Below are positions 25,495 to 28,902 of a stretch of 28,902 nt of DNA, piece by piece (within the stretch, counting starts at the first letter, position 1; each line of letters opens with the position of its first letter). The notes beneath the pieces are model-generated. The model made no database searches. It was given only the letters and a program-made list of their open reading frames with translations, and was not told where the DNA came from. Source of the DNA: a virus; the IMG/VR virus record IMGVR_UViG_3300021963_000508, positions 1-28,902 of that record, one strand, 5' to 3'. Position numbers and translations under genes: made by a program.

Positions 25495-26253
25495 ATGGCT
25501 GTCACTGTTTTGTCCGGTACGTCCGGCGCCCTTTATTACAAGCCCGCTGGCACCACCGGTACTTTCGGTGAATCTGGCGTGAATACTTCGACCGAAACCA
25601 TCACGGTTGAAACCTACCTGAACTTCAAGATTGGCGATCCGGTCAAATTCCGCGTCGTCAATAGCCAAACCGGTGAAGCTGGCTCCGGTACTCTGCCCGC
25701 TGGTCTTTCCGCTGGCACCACCTATTACGTGATTGCTTACACCGCTAGTTCCGGTGCTCTGCAGGTTTCCGCCTCTGCTGGTGGTGCTGCTGTGAATATC
25801 ACCGACGACGGCACCGCCGCTGCTCCCAACGAGTTTGAGGTGTATTACGCCGATTACGCCGCTGTGGGTCAGGTTCGTTCGTGGTCCTTTGAGATCAACC
25901 GCGCTGAAATCGACGTGACCACCATTGGTCAAACCGCCGGCCAATACGCTCCTTTCCGCGCCTACATTCCGGGCTTTGCTGATGGCAGCGGCTCCGCCAG
26001 TGTGTATGTCACCAATGAAGACAGCGCCCTGTCTAACCGGATGGTGGAAGATGTGCTGCAGCGCCAGCAAGTTGGTTGCGCCTTCAAGCTCTACACCGAC
26101 AAGCAAAGCACTGAGGCACTGAGCCGCAGCATCTCCATGGATGCCGTGCTGCTGACCGCCAGCCTGAACATCAATCCCGATGACGCTCAGCAGGTTGATC
26201 TGACCTTCCGCCCGACCGGCGTGCCGACCTTCGATTTCAGCACCTCGGCCTGA
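25495..26253 (+). CDS. major tail tube protein
   Basis: 252 residues of a mainly beta protein. The core (GQVRSWSFEINRAEIDVTTI, SASVYVTNEDSALSNRMVED, DPDDA-like end with QQVDLTFRPTGVPTFDF) is typical of siphovirus tail tubes. Residues about 30-115 look like an inserted beta domain (DPVKFRVVNSQTGEAGSGTL, PAGLSAGTTYYVIAY), a module found in various phage structural proteins and probably exposed on the tail. It follows the tail terminator, and a terminator follows it, fitting high expression. The start ATG 25495 is preceded by no clear strong ribosome-binding site. Confidence 0.8.
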   Translation: MAVTVLSGTSGALYYKPAGTTGTFGESGVNTSTETITVETYLNFKIGDPVKFRVVNSQTGEAGSGTLPAGLSAGTTYYVIAYTASSGALQVSASAGGAAVNITDDGTAAAPNEFEVYYADYAAVGQVRSWSFEINRAEIDVTTIGQTAGQYAPFRAYIPGFADGSGSASVYVTNEDSALSNRMVEDVLQRQQVGCAFKLYTDKQSTEALSRSISMDAVLLTASLNINPDDAQQVDLTFRPTGVPTFDFSTSA

Positions 26254-26279
26254 TAGGCTGATCCGGTCGTACTTCTTAG

Positions 26280-26307
26280 GCCCTCAGGTTGCGCTGGGGG
26301 CTTTTTT
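26280..26307 (+). terminator. rho-independent terminator after tail tube gene
   Basis: GCCCTCAG (26280-26287) pairs with CTGGGGGC (26294-26301), with one G-T wobble, followed by six T. It would reduce read-through to the chaperone and tape-measure genes. Confidence 0.85.
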
Positions 26308-26339
26308 GTGCCTAAAGTAATAATGAACGACCAATTTTT

Positions 26340-26699
26340 ATGCCCGTACCTACTTCGTCCGCTCTGGCACGTCTAAAAAAAGCGGCGAATTTGACCCCGA
26401 TTAAGCGTGTGGTCAAGCTGAGTGACGGCAGCGAGTTTGAGTTTTACGCCACTGCGCTGACCATGGCGGAACGTGAGCGTGCGCAAAAGATGCCCGGAGG
26501 CGATGACCCCAACGGCTTTGCGCTGAACCTGTTGGTTACCAAGGCCATGGACGATGCTGGGCAGCGATTGTTCCAAGCTGGCGAGATCGCAGAGTTGAAA
26601 AACGATGTGATGGATGCCGACCTGCAGGCTCTGATGCTGGCGATCATCACCAATCCTGAGGAGGAGCAGGCCGTCGACATGAAAAGCACTAAAGGCTGA
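26340..26699 (+). CDS. tail assembly chaperone G-like protein
   Basis: 119 residues. The N-terminus (LARLKKAANLTPIKRVVKLS) and the helical body (GFALNLLVTKAMDDAGQRLF, VMDADLQALMLAIITNPEEE) resemble gpG-like chaperones that cover the tape measure before tail assembly. It lies between the tail tube and tape-measure genes. Its end MKSTKG-stop overlaps an open frame for the T-like domain, so a frameshift product is expected. Confidence 0.7.
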   Translation: MPVPTSSALARLKKAANLTPIKRVVKLSDGSEFEFYATALTMAERERAQKMPGGDDPNGFALNLLVTKAMDDAGQRLFQAGEIAELKNDVMDADLQALMLAIITNPEEEQAVDMKSTKG

Positions 26700-26868
26700 G
26701 CTGAAGAAGGACAACCTGTTGCTGCTGCAGCTTGGTGTCGCCAAAGAGTTGGGTTATACGCTGGCCAGATTGAATAATGAGGTGACGTTAGAAGAGTTGC
26801 TGTTGTGGAGCAGTTATTTTGACCTGCAAAACGAAGAGCAAGAACGTCAGATGAAGCGGCGCCGGTAG
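26683..26868 (+). CDS. T-like extension of the tail assembly chaperone (frameshift product)
   Basis: An open frame with no good start of its own, in the +1 frame relative to the G-like gene. It reads AELKKDNLLLLQLGVAKELG, YTLARLNNEVTLEELLLWSS, then YFDLQNEEQERQMKRRR. The TLEELxxWxxYFxLxNExQ pattern is that of lambda gpT-like domains. It is open only from 26683, so the switch must occur at 26683-26699. AAA at 26691-26693 can re-pair as AAG one base on, giving a Lys-to-Ala-Glu junction. A +1 (or -2) event is required, unlike lambda's -1. Confidence 0.55.
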   Translation, partial: KALKAELKKDNLLLLQLGVAKELGYTLARLNNEVTLEELLLWSSYFDLQNEEQERQMKRRR

Positions 26869-26894
26869 ACTGCTGTTAGCAAAAGGGTTGTGTC

Positions 26895-28902
26895 GTGTCG
26901 GTCGTCGCCAACGTTGCGCTAAACCTTGACACTCGTGGCGTACCGCAGAAGCTGCGCGAGGTACAGAATCAAGCGCAGCAGACTGAGCGCGCTGTTGGCA
27001 GCCTTGGTGGGGCGATTGGGCAACTTGCTGGCGCTTTTTCTGCATTTCAAACAGCAAGATTTATTTTTGTTAAAACAGCCGAAATTGAATCACAAGCCAG
27101 AAGCCTTCAGGTATTAACAAATAGCGCGGTTAAGGCAAAACAGATTATTTCTGAGCTACAGCAGCTTGGAGCCGTTACCCCTTTTACCAGCACTGAACTA
27201 ATTGATGCCGCTAAACGTCTACAGGCATTTGGTGTTGCTACCGATAATGTTGTTGAAACCACCCGTCGCCTTGCCGATGTAAGTGGCGCAACTGGCGCGG
27301 AATTGCAAGGGCTTGTTACGGCCTATGGTCAAGTTCAAGCCAAAGGAAGACTGCAAGGTGAAGAACTGCTGCAATTCCAAGAGCGTGGCGTCGCGCTGCA
27401 AAAAATTCTCAAAGAAGAATACAAGTTAAGTGGGGATCAATTCCAAAAGGCTCTTGAGCAGGGTCGCATTGGCGCCGAATCAGTTGAATACGCAATTAAA
27501 AAACTGACGGACGCTGGCGGTAAGTATGCCAATGGTGCCATTGCTCAAAGCGACACGTTGCAAGGTAAATTCAGCACATTGCAGGACGCCGTTGAGAATC
27601 TGGCGCGGACAGTCGGCACGATTTTTACCCCAGTTTTCAAGTATTTAATTGACGAAGCCACAAAGGTTATTTCGGTTCTTACCGACATGATCAATATGGC
27701 GGCAATGGGGCCGCAGAAGGCAAAAGTATTAGCGGAGGCGAGAGCAGGCAAACTGCCAACGTCGTCCATGAATCCGCTTGATTTTTTTACTGGTAATACC
27801 AGCCAGAAAAAATTATTTGAACTATTGGGAAAGGGCAATGCACAGGCCGGCGAAAAAATCTTCAGAAAATTGGCAGAACAATCTAGGGAGGGTGGCGCCT
27901 TCCTGCCTAACCTGACAAAACTTGGTCAACTTGTATCGCAACAACCGGGCATTAAGGCCGCGCCACCACCAAAAACACCACAAACAAGGCCCCCCGCGTT
28001 ACTTGATCCCCGATCCGCTGGAGCTGGCGCAGATAAGGCGGCGCGTGATGCCAAACGCTTAGCGGAAGAGCTGAAGCGTTCACTAGAGACAGGCGATCAG
28101 CTTGGGCGTCAATTTTCAAATCAAGTTATACAGTTAAGCGCCACTTCCGAAATAGAAAAGAAGCGTAATGAAATTCAATTTAAGTATGAAGACCGCGCTC
28201 GTCAGATTGGTGAACTGAGAAACCAAGAGCAAAAAATAAACCTAACTGCTCTTAACAATGAGATTCGCAGGCTTGAAATAATTCAACTCCAACGTGATGA
28301 GTTGAAAGGTCAAATTAGCGATTTTTATGATCGCGTTGGCTTGCAGGCCAAGCAATTTGGCGGTGGACAGGGTGCATTCCGCACAGATATAAATTTGGAC
28401 CCCAGTGTGCAGGCATCGGAAGCCGAAAAAATGAAGCAGAAGTTGGATGAATTGGTTAAAGCTGAAAATCAAGTCAAGGTTGGCGCCGAGGCTATAGGCA
28501 GCGCCTTTGGGACCGCGTTTAGGGATTTGATTTCTGGTGCAACAAGTGCTGAGCAAGCGTTTGCAAATTTGATGCAAAGCATTGCGGATCACTTCTTAGA
28601 TATGGCGGCTCAAATTATTACGCAGCAAATAACAATGATTATTTATGGCACCATCATGAAAGCCTTGGGCATTGGCGGTGGCGGTGGTTTGTTCAGTGGT
28701 GCTGGACCTGTTTCCGGTGCTCAGGCATTTGGTGCCGGTGGGCCGTCGTTTAATCCTGCGGCCTTTGGTGGTGCTCAACTGTTTGCTGAGGGTGGTTTTG
28801 TTACCGGTCCAACCCGTGCCGTCGTTGGTGAAGCTGGCAATGAGTACGTGATCCCCGCCAGCAAAATGCGTGGCGCCATGAATCGCTATGCCGCCGGTGC
28901 CC
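26895..28902 (+). CDS. tail tape measure protein (partial, runs off the right edge)
   Basis: At least 669 residues from GTG 26895, open to the window end. Residues about 55-240 match the N-terminal TMP domain (AVTPFTSTELIDAAKRLQAF, RLADVSGATGAELQGLVTAY, SDTLQGKFSTLQDAVENLAR). A Pro/Lys-rich stretch follows, then a long coiled coil (TSEIEKKRNEIQFKYEDRAR onward) and a Gly-rich hydrophobic part (IITQQITMIIYGTIMKALGI). The end, LFAEGGFVTGPTRAVVGEAG, then NEYVIPASK, is typical of tape-measure C-termini. It sets tail length and is ejected with DNA. It confirms a long-tailed phage. Confidence 0.9.
   Translation, partial: MSVVANVALNLDTRGVPQKLREVQNQAQQTERAVGSLGGAIGQLAGAFSAFQTARFIFVKTAEIESQARSLQVLTNSAVKAKQIISELQQLGAVTPFTSTELIDAAKRLQAFGVATDNVVETTRRLADVSGATGAELQGLVTAYGQVQAKGRLQGEELLQFQERGVALQKILKEEYKLSGDQFQKALEQGRIGAESVEYAIKKLTDAGGKYANGAIAQSDTLQGKFSTLQDAVENLARTVGTIFTPVFKYLIDEATKVISVLTDMINMAAMGPQKAKVLAEARAGKLPTSSMNPLDFFTGNTSQKKLFELLGKGNAQAGEKIFRKLAEQSREGGAFLPNLTKLGQLVSQQPGIKAAPPPKTPQTRPPALLDPRSAGAGADKAARDAKRLAEELKRSLETGDQLGRQFSNQVIQLSATSEIEKKRNEIQFKYEDRARQIGELRNQEQKINLTALNNEIRRLEIIQLQRDELKGQISDFYDRVGLQAKQFGGGQGAFRTDINLDPSVQASEAEKMKQKLDELVKAENQVKVGAEAIGSAFGTAFRDLISGATSAEQAFANLMQSIADHFLDMAAQIITQQITMIIYGTIMKALGIGGGGGLFSGAGPVSGAQAFGAGGPSFNPAAFGGAQLFAEGGFVTGPTRAVVGEAGNEYVIPASKMRGAMNRYAAGA

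Noticed and set aside
25480-26106. Minus-strand open frame of 208 codons
   Set aside because: Antisense to the tail tube gene, with no motif and no start context.

Overview
The window is 28.9 kb of a temperate, tailed, siphovirus-type phage (prophage or phage contig), not ordinary chromosome. It carries an integrase, a lysis cassette, an early region on the minus strand with recombination, methylation and nuclease genes, and a plus-strand packaging-head-tail module. That module runs from the terminase to a tape-measure gene cut by the right edge. A cyanobacterial host (Synechococcus/Cyanobium-like) is inferred only from the recalled style of the integrase and of several tiny phage genes; no host marker gene is visible. 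No tRNA, rRNA, CRISPR array or insertion sequence was seen.

Layout. At 1-1.3 kb lie the end of a plus-strand gene, then a small gene and a tyrosine integrase on the minus strand. At 1.26-4.4 kb a plus-strand late segment encodes a tail-fibre-like protein, two tiny proteins, a holin-like protein, two small proteins, a two-enzyme endolysin (GH24 lysozyme plus M15 peptidase) and a dCTP deaminase; it ends in a hairpin terminator. At 4.4-5.0 kb there is a small minus-strand gene and a plus-strand HNH endonuclease. At 5.0-14.25 kb about 23 tightly overlapping genes are read leftward (one small gene at 7.4 kb is read rightward). They include two HTH proteins, a ribbon-helix-helix protein, a DUF1071/Erf-like single-strand annealing protein, a zinc-finger/NUMOD1 DNA-binding protein, RusA, a C5 cytosine methyltransferase joined to a PD-(D/E)XK protein, a RecB/Cas4-like exonuclease and a putative replication protein. 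At 14.46 kb transcription turns rightward: terminase small and large subunits, portal, head morphogenesis (Mu F-like), a cluster of very small basic proteins, scaffold, major capsid, decoration-like proteins, connectors, tail terminator, tail tube, tail assembly chaperones (apparently joined by a frameshift) and tape measure.

How it works together. The terminase, portal and connector genes build and fill the head and attach a long tail. The annealing protein, RecB-like exonuclease and RusA form a plausible recombination set. The methyltransferase and HNH/PD-(D/E)XK proteins modify or cut DNA. The left cassette lyses the cell. Two good sigma70-type promoters for early genes (9188-9215 and 11018-11046) and one late-side regulatory site (16351-16380) share the motif GGGGTATACYCC, which may be the operator of a common regulator. 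Start codons are often fused to the preceding stop (ATGA, TGATG), which helped to fix many starts.

The most interesting features are a methyltransferase gene whose second reading frame also looks like a conserved phage protein, a nuclease-methyltransferase pair, the shared palindromic operator, a recurring small cysteine domain, and two candidate recoding sites. Identifications come from reading motifs by eye and from memory of protein families; no database search was run.
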